NCBI GenBank assembly: GCA_003483565.1 | Contig: DMYZ01000171.1 | Span: forward strand, 1-8,411 | Origin: Prevotella sp. | GTDB lineage: Bacteria > Bacteroidota > Bacteroidia > Bacteroidales > Bacteroidaceae | Length of the DNA stretch: 8,411 bases | Reading direction: 5' to 3' | Part shown: in pieces, positions 1 through 6,515 of the stretch | How positions within the stretch are numbered: the stretch's first letter is position 1 | How the letters are laid out: the number at the start of each line of letters is the position of its first letter | The notes under the pieces: model-generated | Seen by the model: the letters and a program-made list of their open reading frames with translations, nothing else | Databases searched by the model: none | What the model was told of the DNA's origin: nothing | Made by a program: the position numbers and the translations under genes

Positions 1-19
1 ACATATACGCAGCAAATAT

Positions 20-463
20 CTACTTTTTTACTTGAGAGATATTAACGGCATTCCTTCCCCTATCTGTATCTTCAGACATAAAGGATACCTCCATATCCAT
101 ATCAATGTTCTCAGGAGCATTATCAAGCCGGAAATAATAACTGTTCCGACTGTTGTCCTGATTGATAAAACCATATCCCTTATCAATATTCAGATAAGAA
201 ACCTTACCTGTCAGCAAAAGATCCTTAGGCTCTTCGGCTTTTTTAGGAACAGAGACTTCAATATCTTCCAGCTTCACCTCATCCTTTACAATATCATCAG
301 GAGAGGAATGGAGCTGTCCATATTCATCTTCATACGCGATCATATCATCCATGGAACTTTTTCCCTGGCTTTTACGAAGTTCCTTACGCTTTTGCTTTTC
401 CAGTTTCTTTTGTTGTTTTAATTTTTCTTTTTGTCTTTTGCTAAATGAAAAACTTTGTGCCAT
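20..463 (-). CDS. Cold-shock-domain RNA-binding protein with basic N-terminal extension
   Basis: This 147-residue cytoplasmic protein carries one C-terminal cold-shock (OB-fold) domain at about residues 84-147. The RNP1-type motif KGYGFI is at 95-100 and the RNP2 position reads YYFRL at 109-113 instead of the usual VFVH-like string. Such domains bind single-stranded RNA or DNA and act as RNA chaperones. Residues 1-32 are extremely rich in Lys, Arg and Gln (FSKRQKEKLKQQ and onward) and probably helical. An acidic linker (about 39-80) follows. Classical CspA proteins are about 70 residues, so half of this protein is extension; I recall similar extended forms in other Bacteroidales. It is transcribed in the same direction as the haem operon, but a 273-bp gap with its own candidate promoter suggests a separate unit. 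The ATG start is preceded by an A/T-rich stretch without a strong Shine-Dalgarno sequence, normal for this phylum. The fold is fairly certain; the RNA targets are unknown. Confidence 0.9.
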   Translation of the reverse strand: MAQSFSFSKRQKEKLKQQKKLEKQKRKELRKSQGKSSMDDMIAYEDEYGQLHSSPDDIVKDEVKLEDIEVSVPKKAEEPKDLLLTGKVSYLNIDKGYGFINQDNSRNSYYFRLDNAPENIDMDMEVSFMSEDTDRGRNAVNISQVKK

Positions 464-477
464 ATTATTTATTTATG

Positions 478-492
478 CGGATTGAGAATCCG
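478..492 (-). promoter_or_regulatory. Hairpin just upstream of the cold-shock gene start
   Basis: Read on the minus strand, the leader contains CGGATT-CTC-AATCCG, a perfect 6-bp stem with a 3-nt loop. It ends 14 nt before the cold-shock ATG (461-463). It has no T-run immediately after it, so it is more likely to influence translation or mRNA stability than to terminate transcription. The function is inferred from position only. Confidence 0.45.
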
Positions 493-552
493 GTTGTTTT
501 GATTATATCGAAAGGAAGAAGAAATAGATTATGAGGAAATCTCCGAGTACGA

Positions 553-576
553 TCCGTGAAAAAAGAAGGTCACGGA
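553..576 (-). promoter_or_regulatory. Second leader hairpin with a competing alternative pairing
   Basis: TCCGTGA (553-559) and TCACGGA (570-576) can form a 7-bp stem with a 10-nt loop in the transcript leader of the cold-shock gene. The 570-576 arm can instead pair through CGGAGA (573-578) with TCTCCG (540-545), so the two structures exclude each other. Long, structured, temperature-sensitive leaders are known for cspA-type mRNAs in other bacteria. Whether this one switches is inference. Confidence 0.35.
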
Positions 577-623
577 GAGTTACTCACAGGCGGGTCAATA
601 ACATATCTTTTGCTCTATCTCGG

Positions 624-653
624 CAAAGATACAAAAAAAAATTGATTTTTCAT
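624..653 (-). promoter_or_regulatory. Candidate promoter of the cold-shock gene
   Basis: The minus strand reads TATCTTTG (complement of 624-631), an exact match to the Bacteroides -7 consensus TAnnTTTG. After a 19-nt spacer the -33 position holds ATG (complement of 651-653) instead of TTG, one mismatch. Transcription would start near 617 and give a leader of about 150 nt before the ATG at 463. The -7 match is good and the -33 match is imperfect. Confidence 0.5.
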
Positions 654-679
654 CTCATTCCCTTCACTTTCACAAAGAA

Positions 680-694
680 AAAGTACAAGACTTT
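680..694 (-). terminator. Weak hairpin plus T-rich tract after the haem operon
   Basis: About 45 bp beyond the stop codon of the HmuY-like gene, the minus strand has AAAGT-cttgt-ACTTT followed by TTTTCTTT. The stem is only 5 bp and A/T-rich, so this is a poor intrinsic terminator. It is the only candidate between the operon end at 737 and the cold-shock promoter. The rest of 654-736 shows nothing recognisable. Confidence 0.25.
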
Positions 695-736
695 CATTTC
701 ATCTATCTAAAGAACAGAAAATAGAGATAGAAAAAT

Positions 737-1459
737 TTATTGTTTTTTCAATTCATCAATATAATAGCTCATCTGCCCGCCATCTCCATCTATTTCACTA
801 TTGGTGTTATACCAGCTGACAATCATCAGCTTAAAATATCTTTCCCCGTCAGCTGTCCGGACTACATACACATGGTATGACGGATCATACGACATTGGCG
901 GACCGGAAAGTAATATACAATTGTCCAGTAATTTATTGGCACTTGTCAACTTCCGTTGCGGTCCGCTATTCGGGTCAAACCACGGATTATCATTTAAATC
1001 CATGTTATGTGTCACCAGGTAATGGCTCCAATCGGATTGTGAATAAGTAACATATACGTCAGAATCAGTGTCAGTCACCCAATTTGAATTGGCAGATAGT
1101 TGAGAAAGTGAAGTCCACTTGTCATAATTACCATATTCCAAATCTACAGCTCCCCCTTTTCCACAGCCGCTTGTCCCGCTGTTCGTACGCATATGGTAAC
1201 CGCAAAAAGCCAAATCCCAATCCAGGCGATCATATTGTTCACCTTCGGTAATATCTTCATTTGGATGATTTTCATTAAATATCTGTCCCGTACGTAAATT
1301 AAAATAAATCCAGTCATTGGTTACGCCGCTGGTATATCCTGATACCCGTGGAAGGATTTTCCCAGTGAAAGGATCAGCATCGTAGCGTACGCAAGATGAT
1401 GTGATACAAAAAACACATATAGTTATTATTGCAATATTTAAGATTTTTCTTACTTTCAT
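737..1459 (-). CDS. HmuY-family haem-binding lipoprotein
   Basis: This 240-residue protein has a hydrophobic signal segment (about 5-19) ending in a lipobox-like TSSC, so lipidation at Cys23 is predicted. The HmuY-family signature is visible: a DWIYFNLRTG strand (49-58), the hallmark LDWDLAFCGYHMRTNSG (79-95), and a C-terminal block YVVRTADGERYFKLMIVSWY (198-217). HmuY proteins are surface haemophore-like lipoproteins that bind haem and hand it to a TonB-dependent receptor. In P. gingivalis HmuY the ligands are two histidines, while several relatives use methionines. Here His146, His151, Met153 and Met189 are in the expected central region, but I cannot assign ligands without a structure-based alignment. 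It is the last gene of the operon, 10 bp after the receptor gene, with AGGA just before the ATG. In P. gingivalis hmuY comes first, so the order is changed. Family assignment is strong; haem as ligand is inferred from the family. Confidence 0.88.
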   Translation of the reverse strand: MKVRKILNIAIITICVFCITSSCVRYDADPFTGKILPRVSGYTSGVTNDWIYFNLRTGQIFNENHPNEDITEGEQYDRLDWDLAFCGYHMRTNSGTSGCGKGGAVDLEYGNYDKWTSLSQLSANSNWVTDTDSDVYVTYSQSDWSHYLVTHNMDLNDNPWFDPNSGPQRKLTSANKLLDNCILLSGPPMSYDPSYHVYVVRTADGERYFKLMIVSWYNTNSEIDGDGGQMSYYIDELKKQ

Positions 1460-1469
1460 TTCCTGTCCC

Positions 1470-3797
1470 TCAAAACTTTATCATATTATCGATATTGAAA
1501 TCCAATTGTATCCAGCAACGTGCTCCCGGCGTAGCAGGAATGTTGAAAGCAGTCAAACCGGAACCTATAGTTTCAGGTTTATAATTGAATATGTTGTCTA
1601 CTCCGGCCATCAGTTTTATTTTATTGTGGAAAGTTTGTGAAACGGTCAAATTACACAAAGCATAAATAGGTAAAATACAACGAAAATAAGCCTCGTGACT
1701 TACACCGTTTACCATGAGACGATCTTGCACGTCAAACTTTTTCCGGCCATTTACAGACGACGTGAATTCCGCCATAAAGGCATAGTTCTTGTGATAAAAA
1801 CCGTACTTTATTCCTCCTGTAGCTGCAAGCGGCGAAGTCTCGTTTATATGGCGGCCGTTTTCCCTGCTTATGTCTACATAAGAAAAGGTCATGTTTGAAG
1901 ACCAATTGTCCGATATCATCAACCGTGCCATAAAGTCACACCCCAATAGCCATTGATAGTTTAAATTTGTATACTCGAAGTTATATTGCATATCATATAT
2001 CTTCCATACACCCTCTATTTTATTATGAAAAGAATTACTGTATAAAGTACCGTTCACATAGAGCCTGTTACCTGAATATTCTGAGCCCAAAGAAATATAA
2101 TAATTTCTTTCCGGCCTAAGAAACTCATTACCTTTGACTTGAAACATCCCGAAATGATCCCAATTATAAAAAAGCTCCTTTATTGACGGTGAGCGGTATC
2201 CTTTAGCACAATTAAGTCTAAAACTCCATTCACTACATGGGGAATATTTGACGGCAAGCTTAGGCATGTTCATAAAGCCGAACTGTGTGGAGAAATCGGT
2301 CCTTGTTCCAGCTGTAATCATCCATTGTCTGCTGATAGTCCATTCATCCTGTAATAAACATTCTTTTTCATTTAAGGAGCGCGATGTCCACTTGCGGTTT
2401 ACGAATCGGTTACTTGTAAGCACGTCGGTAAATGATTTTACTCCAAATGTAATATCATGTTTACTGAAATAATTACTTGTAATAATCAATTGAGGTTGCA
2501 TAATATGTGACTTGTAAACTCGTGTCCTTTCATCCCTAAGCTCAGAACGCTCATACTGGTTATAAAAATCTCCATGCAGGTCGGCCGTCAGACTAAACCA
2601 GTTTTTACACCGATAGGTGGCTTTTATTCCTCCCATAAAGTCTTTGTCTTGCGTAAATGTAAAATCCTGCACCAAATCATATACGTTCATAAAAAATACA
2701 TTCCCGTCCATTTGCATGTTGAAGTTCTCAGCTGGTTCAAAATACAATTTCTGTGAAGCTAATATATGTTCTTTTCCTTCTACTCCCATCGGTGGACGAG
2801 CCAAGCTGCTTACCAGCGTAGTATCTTTCTTAAGAAAAGGATTGGCTTCCCTGGTATAAAGTTTATAGTCATGCTTTTTTTGATAAAGGTAGAAAGCATC
2901 CGTTTCAGCATATAGTACATCTGTCTGTGACGTGAAAGCTCCATTTTTACATCCTACAGATATCCAACTTTGTAAATTAGGACAGTCAGCATTTTTTTCA
3001 AAGATATAATTAAAATCTTTCTTTCCTGGATGATTAAAATTTCGTTGGTTCATTTCCCCATAGCGTATTCCTGCATCAACACTTAAATGCTTTACCGTTT
3101 TTTTTGTAATCAAATTTATTACGGCACCAGATGAATTTGCTCCGTAAAGTGCACTGCTTCCCCCTTTCACGATTTCTATATGGTCAAGAGCATGAATATT
3201 AAAACGTTCGTAATCTAAATTGCCGGCAATATCGCCAGTCATCGGTTCCCCGTCAAACAAGAAAAGCACATGTCTTGCATCCAATCCTTCCATATTTATC
3301 TCGTTACCGAACTCAACTCTTTGTATGCTCAAACCAGCCGTTTCTTGCAATAATGCTCCCTGTAAATCAGCATATCCGGAATTTACCAATGCTTTCCCAG
3401 TCATCACTTGTGTCATTACCGGAGAAGTTTTAAACGGACGAGGAACACGTGAACCGGTTACAACGACTTCATTCATCCCAATTACTTTATCTTTCATATA
3501 AACAGTCATTTTGGAAACCTTGCTGTCTATTTTTCCCTTTAAAGATATGTATCCGACCAGTCTTATCTGATAATAGCAATTTTCATCACCATGCGATAAA
3601 ATTGCATTCCCATTCATATCAGAAATTGCCTGTCGGACATTTTTCAAATCAGGACTCGATGAATATCTTATTTCAGCTCCTATTAACGGTTGCTTGTTCT
3701 TTATATCTAATACGTATAATTCTGTTGTATTTTGTGCCGCAACAGTCATGGCAAAAATAATAAACAGAAATGACGCAACCCATCTTTTTTTTATCAT
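1470..3797 (-). CDS. TonB-dependent outer-membrane receptor, HmuR-like (probable haem uptake)
   Basis: This 775-residue protein has a signal peptide ending around AAQ (20-22) and a carboxypeptidase-regulatory-like N-terminal domain (about 25-105). NEVVVTGSR (109-117) occupies the TonB-box/plug entry position. The plug domain runs to about 233 and includes EIVKGGSSALYGANSSGAVI (208-227). A 22-strand barrel should follow, ending in the aromatic C-terminus NMIKF typical of outer-membrane insertion. Within the barrel, GYRSPSIKEL (533-542) followed by NEFLRPE (557-563) matches the YRAP plus N-P-x-L style region of haem/haemoglobin receptors such as HmuR. The length is normal for a non-SusC receptor. 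No SusD partner is present, which argues against glycan uptake. The gene sits 6 bp after an upstream lipoprotein gene and 10 bp before the HmuY-like gene. Energised import of haem, or another tetrapyrrole or metal chelate, into the periplasm is the likely role. The receptor class is certain; haem as substrate is inferred from the partner and motifs. Confidence 0.9.
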   Translation of the reverse strand: MIKKRWVASFLFIIFAMTVAAQNTTELYVLDIKNKQPLIGAEIRYSSSPDLKNVRQAISDMNGNAILSHGDENCYYQIRLVGYISLKGKIDSKVSKMTVYMKDKVIGMNEVVVTGSRVPRPFKTSPVMTQVMTGKALVNSGYADLQGALLQETAGLSIQRVEFGNEINMEGLDARHVLFLFDGEPMTGDIAGNLDYERFNIHALDHIEIVKGGSSALYGANSSGAVINLITKKTVKHLSVDAGIRYGEMNQRNFNHPGKKDFNYIFEKNADCPNLQSWISVGCKNGAFTSQTDVLYAETDAFYLYQKKHDYKLYTREANPFLKKDTTLVSSLARPPMGVEGKEHILASQKLYFEPAENFNMQMDGNVFFMNVYDLVQDFTFTQDKDFMGGIKATYRCKNWFSLTADLHGDFYNQYERSELRDERTRVYKSHIMQPQLIITSNYFSKHDITFGVKSFTDVLTSNRFVNRKWTSRSLNEKECLLQDEWTISRQWMITAGTRTDFSTQFGFMNMPKLAVKYSPCSEWSFRLNCAKGYRSPSIKELFYNWDHFGMFQVKGNEFLRPERNYYISLGSEYSGNRLYVNGTLYSNSFHNKIEGVWKIYDMQYNFEYTNLNYQWLLGCDFMARLMISDNWSSNMTFSYVDISRENGRHINETSPLAATGGIKYGFYHKNYAFMAEFTSSVNGRKKFDVQDRLMVNGVSHEAYFRCILPIYALCNLTVSQTFHNKIKLMAGVDNIFNYKPETIGSGLTAFNIPATPGARCWIQLDFNIDNMIKF

Positions 3798-3803
3798 CTC
3801 AGA

Positions 3804-4460
3804 TCAGTCTAGTCCATGTTCTTTCTTATATTCTGCCAGCGAATCCTCATACTGTGTAAAATCTTTATTATACGTTGACATACGTGAATAATCTATGACT
3901 TGCCGGTATACATCAGCAGTCATATTCATTACGTTAAATTCAGTAACAAACTCTATTTGGTTTGTTGATGCATTAAAATAACCAATTACGCTGCCAGCTC
4001 CTCCTGTGCCTGTCTGGTAATCTTTATTAGTGTCATACTCATTTCCTGAATAATAAGTCTGCCCGCCACTTCCTTCGAATTTTATCCAGCCGTCCTCTGT
4101 ATATTCTTCTTTTTCCCAAGTATTGAGTTGCATGAATTTGCAGTTACACGAAAACCAAACCGTCACAGGCATTTTACCTACTGAAAAATTTCTAATCTGG
4201 ATATTTAATGTATCTTTACTTCTCCATTCCATATAGTATTTAAGAGGGCACCCCTCATCCAGCAAGGTTTTATTAACCGTGCCCATCATTGTTCTTGCAT
4301 TTAAAACGATACTGTCATGCAAGACTTCTCTTGCTTTTTGAAGATAGGTCTCTGAAATAGGTTTATCTTCATCAGTAGTACACGAAAACAGTGCACCGCA
4401 AAACAGTATCGTTATTGCAACAGCAGAAAGAAAGCTTATCTTCTTGCTATTAAAATTCAT
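3804..4460 (-). CDS. Lipoprotein of unknown function in the haem operon
   Basis: This 218-residue protein starts with a hydrophobic signal (about 8-23) and a clear lipobox LFSC, with lipidation at Cys27. The mature N-terminus TTDEDK is acidic, which resembles signals for surface display in Bacteroidota. The body looks mostly beta-stranded: VTVWFSCNCKFMQLNTW (99-115), then a Gly/Thr/Tyr-rich stretch (128-160). The C-terminus is charged and helical (VYRQVIDYSRM to YKKEHGLD, about 184-218). Cys71 and the pair Cys105-x-Cys107 are unusual for an exported protein and could form a disulphide or bind metal. It loosely recalls a Bacteroides-specific DUF family (possibly DUF4903) from memory; I cannot confirm that. 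It lies 6 bp from both neighbours, the calycin-like gene and the receptor gene, so co-expression and probably translational coupling are strongly implied. A partner role in haem uptake is inference. Confidence 0.75.
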   Translation of the reverse strand: MNFNSKKISFLSAVAITILFCGALFSCTTDEDKPISETYLQKAREVLHDSIVLNARTMMGTVNKTLLDEGCPLKYYMEWRSKDTLNIQIRNFSVGKMPVTVWFSCNCKFMQLNTWEKEEYTEDGWIKFEGSGGQTYYSGNEYDTNKDYQTGTGGAGSVIGYFNASTNQIEFVTEFNVMNMTADVYRQVIDYSRMSTYNKDFTQYEDSLAEYKKEHGLD

Positions 4461-4466
4461 AATTTA

Positions 4467-4868
4467 TTAGTTTGCTATCCCGGAAAAATCAAAAGATACA
4501 TTCGTTCCTGTACTAGTTGTAGCAGTACAATGAAAAATTAAACTTGTATCTGTCAAGGCACTTCCTGTAACGTAACCTGAGAAATTAACATTAACAAAGA
4601 ATACAGTAACTGTTCCGGTAGCGTCACCGGTGAAAGTACTACCTGTTACAGACAGAGGTGCCGTTAAATCTATGTGATGTGGTGGAAAGACTGGGACATC
4701 TATATCACCTGTCAGAACGTTGTTTGTTACATCAAAAGAAATATCCTTAATATCATCGGGAGTTTTTGACCCCATGTGAATATTTGAAACAGTACCTGTG
4801 TACTCAGTGGCTTTCGCAGCCAAACTCATTGTGATCAACGCAACGAATATTAATAAAACCTTTTTCAT
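4467..4868 (-). CDS. Small secreted calycin-like beta-barrel protein
   Basis: This 133-residue protein has a classic signal peptidase I signal ending in AKA (18-20) and no lipobox, so the mature product is about 113 residues. The mature part is Thr/Ser/Val/Gly-rich with alternating hydrophobic residues (EYTGTVSNI, VLTGDIDVPV, TGTVTVFFVNVNFSGYV). This is the pattern of the Bacteroidales calycin-like putative lipid/ligand-binding family. Possible ligand residues are His31-Met32, the pair His64-His65 in PPHH, and His113-Cys114; this is speculation. Located between two lipoprotein genes, 42 bp after the leucine-rich-repeat gene and 6 bp before the next, it is clearly part of the operon. Calycins often carry small hydrophobic ligands, so haem transfer or scavenging is attractive but unproven. 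The fold assignment rests on composition and recall, not on an alignment. Confidence 0.72.
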   Translation of the reverse strand: MKKVLLIFVALITMSLAAKATEYTGTVSNIHMGSKTPDDIKDISFDVTNNVLTGDIDVPVFPPHHIDLTAPLSVTGSTFTGDATGTVTVFFVNVNFSGYVTGSALTDTSLIFHCTATTSTGTNVSFDFSGIAN

Positions 4869-4894
4869 TTTGAAATAATTTTAATTAATAATAG

Positions 4895-4912
4895 AAAAAC
4901 TCTAGAGCTTTT
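4895..4912 (-). promoter_or_regulatory. Intercistronic hairpin between the first and second operon genes
   Basis: AAAAACTCTAGAGCTTTT is a near-palindrome: four A-T pairs, one mismatch, then CTCTAGAG. On the minus strand it overlaps the stop codon of the leucine-rich-repeat gene and is followed by a T-run. It sits in the only sizeable gap (42 bp) inside the operon. It could be a leaky terminator or processing site that lowers or uncouples expression of the following genes. The stem is weak. Confidence 0.25.
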
Positions 4913-6305
4913 ATTTATAATTTCTTGTCCATACATATAATGTCGCACCATTTCCGGATGTCGGTCCGCCAAAACCTAAATGCTCATGATATTTATCCAA
5001 AAAAGTCTTTGTTTCTACACGATTATAGATATCTTCATCTATTCCAAAAATCATTTTCCCATTATCTATACTTTGGATAAATCTTTTTGGTGTCAAATAG
5101 ATTATTTTGCATGATGATGGCAATAATCCAAAAGATAGATCAGCCATCGTTTCAAATTGACTTAAATCTATTTTTTCCATACTTGGGCAATTGGTCATTT
5201 CAAAAGAACCCAAAACCTTTGCTGCGCTTGGAAATGAAATATTCTTTATTTTTTCACAGCTAAGAATTGTTATATAATCAGGAAAACTACTACTTTCTGC
5301 ATCGTCTCCTCTTTGTCCCAAAACAGTTGATGCAGATAAATCAAGTGACTCTATAGTGGAATTTTTATGCATATACAAGTACGTCAATCCTTTTGCCTGA
5401 CTAAAATCTATTCCATTCGGAGTACTGATATTGTCCAATGTGAGCTGGCTAATGTCAGAATTGACGGGAAAATATAAAACGGAACTGTTTTTATTAGTCG
5501 CAAAATAAACGAAAGTGCCAATATAACCTTTATTATTCATAACATATTGGAAACCGTCAATATTGTCAACAGCTGTCGTATATTTACTCATGTTGATACT
5601 CGTAAGAGCTGCTCCTGTTTCAGAAGGCTTGACAAGTCTTCTTGATATATCTAAGGAATCTCCATCAAACAATGAAGGGAAAGAACTTTTTAGAATAGAA
5701 CGAAAGTTTTTATCAGGTACATTACGAAGAGTGTTGTATGTTGCAAGTTTTCCGGATGAAGTCTGCATTTTCATATCTATTATACCGTCTTTGACACTTG
5801 TCTCATTCTTTTCATAAAAAGCAAGAACTTGATCCTGGTCGTATTTTGCATCTTCCGGTAAGTAAAGTTTCGTAAGTGGATGAATTATAGCTACTGTTTC
5901 ATCTCCATTTTCTGCAGTTGTAATTTTTGCCAATCCTTTATATTCATAAATATTCATTCCTGTGAGGTTGACACCTGCTACAGAGGAAGGCAAGACAGAA
6001 AAATCAAAAGATTTTGAAAATTGATTATCAGACAGATTTACTTCTGTCAGATTGGGAAACACCCCTAGACCGGACGCATTATCAAGACTACAGTTGGAAA
6101 GATCAAGAGATGTTGTCTGAAGAACCTTATCATCCTGTACCATTTTACCTTCAGCATCAAAGGTATAGCCTTTAGCCTGCAAGACCGCTTTTAATTCTAA
6201 ATTATCTACACCTACAGCATTATAAGAAGCACTCTCATCTTCTTTGCATGAGGAAAAACAAATACCACCAACTAACATTAAGAACACTACTAACTTATTT
6301 TTCAT
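4911..6305 (-). CDS. Leucine-rich-repeat surface lipoprotein, first gene of the haem operon
   Basis: This 464-residue protein has a signal sequence with lipobox FSSC, lipidated at Cys20. The mature protein begins C-K-E-D-E. Lys followed by acidic residues just after the lipid cysteine fits the lipoprotein export signal described in Bacteroidota, so display on the outer face is likely. Degenerate leucine-rich repeats are visible: LQTTSLDLSNCSL (62-74), FPNLTEVNLSDNQF (83-96), SVAGVNLTGMNIYEY (108-122), then a second set at LTYLYMHKNSTIESLDLSAS (307-326) and ITILSCEKIKNISF (345-358) to PSMEKIDLSQFETMADLSF (374-392). Between them (about 145-300) is a region without clear repeats. Such proteins usually mediate protein-protein binding; capture of host haemoproteins would suit the operon but is inference. 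The ATG lies about 20 nt downstream of the predicted transcription start, so the leader is very short. The gene is intact. Confidence 0.82.
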   Translation of the reverse strand: MKNKLVVFLMLVGGICFSSCKEDESASYNAVGVDNLELKAVLQAKGYTFDAEGKMVQDDKVLQTTSLDLSNCSLDNASGLGVFPNLTEVNLSDNQFSKSFDFSVLPSSVAGVNLTGMNIYEYKGLAKITTAENGDETVAIIHPLTKLYLPEDAKYDQDQVLAFYEKNETSVKDGIIDMKMQTSSGKLATYNTLRNVPDKNFRSILKSSFPSLFDGDSLDISRRLVKPSETGAALTSINMSKYTTAVDNIDGFQYVMNNKGYIGTFVYFATNKNSSVLYFPVNSDISQLTLDNISTPNGIDFSQAKGLTYLYMHKNSTIESLDLSASTVLGQRGDDAESSSFPDYITILSCEKIKNISFPSAAKVLGSFEMTNCPSMEKIDLSQFETMADLSFGLLPSSCKIIYLTPKRFIQSIDNGKMIFGIDEDIYNRVETKTFLDKYHEHLGFGGPTSGNGATLYVWTRNYK

Positions 6306-6312
6306 TTTTATA

Positions 6313-6328
6313 ATAGATTAAAATCTAT
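6313..6328 (-). promoter_or_regulatory. Operator-like dyad overlapping the haem operon start site
   Basis: ATAGATT-AA-AATCTAT is a perfect 7+7 bp inverted repeat with a 2-bp centre. It lies 3 bp downstream of the -7 element (6332-6339), over the expected transcription start, between promoter and start codon. This is a typical repressor-operator position. An iron- or haem-responsive regulator of the Fur or DtxR type would be expected for such an operon, but the sequence is not a Fur-box match that I can vouch for. Confidence 0.5.
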
Positions 6329-6331
6329 GTG

Positions 6332-6362
6332 CAAAGTTAGCAATCTGTTTTGTTTCTCACAA
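6332..6362 (-). promoter_or_regulatory. Bacteroides-type promoter of the haem operon
   Basis: On the minus strand TTG (complement of 6360-6362) is followed by exactly 20 nt and then TAACTTTG (complement of 6332-6339). This matches the Bacteroides primary sigma consensus TTG-N19-21-TAnnTTTG at every fixed position. Transcription should begin near 6324-6328, about 20 nt before the ATG at 6305. No comparable promoter was seen at the gaps inside the operon, supporting a single five-gene transcript. Confidence 0.75.
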
Positions 6363-6498
6363 TCCCCAAAAATGATGATTTATCATGTTATATCTTCTTC
6401 TTTTCTTCTTTTCCGGCACCCCTGTATTTACTCTTCCGACATTGAAATTATAGATCAAAGGAATTTCTGCTCTCCTTGCATATTCATAACTGTCTTTA

Positions 6499-6515
6499 CA
6501 CTAGTGTCCGGTAAA
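6499..6515 (+). repeat. Left terminal inverted repeat of the IS
   Basis: CACTAGTGTCCGGTAAA pairs exactly with the complement of 7814-7830. The transposase stop codon (TAG, complement of 6501-6503) lies inside this repeat. Bases 6499-6506 may be duplicated target rather than element. Confidence 0.85.

Noticed and set aside
1470..3797. SusC-type glycan importer as the identity of the receptor.
   Set aside because: The length is about 775 residues rather than about 1000, there is no SusD neighbour, and an HmuY-like gene follows directly.
801..3891. Several plus-strand open frames antisense to the HmuY-like and receptor genes.
   Set aside because: They lie opposite clearly homologous genes, have no family features or promoters, and look like shadow frames.
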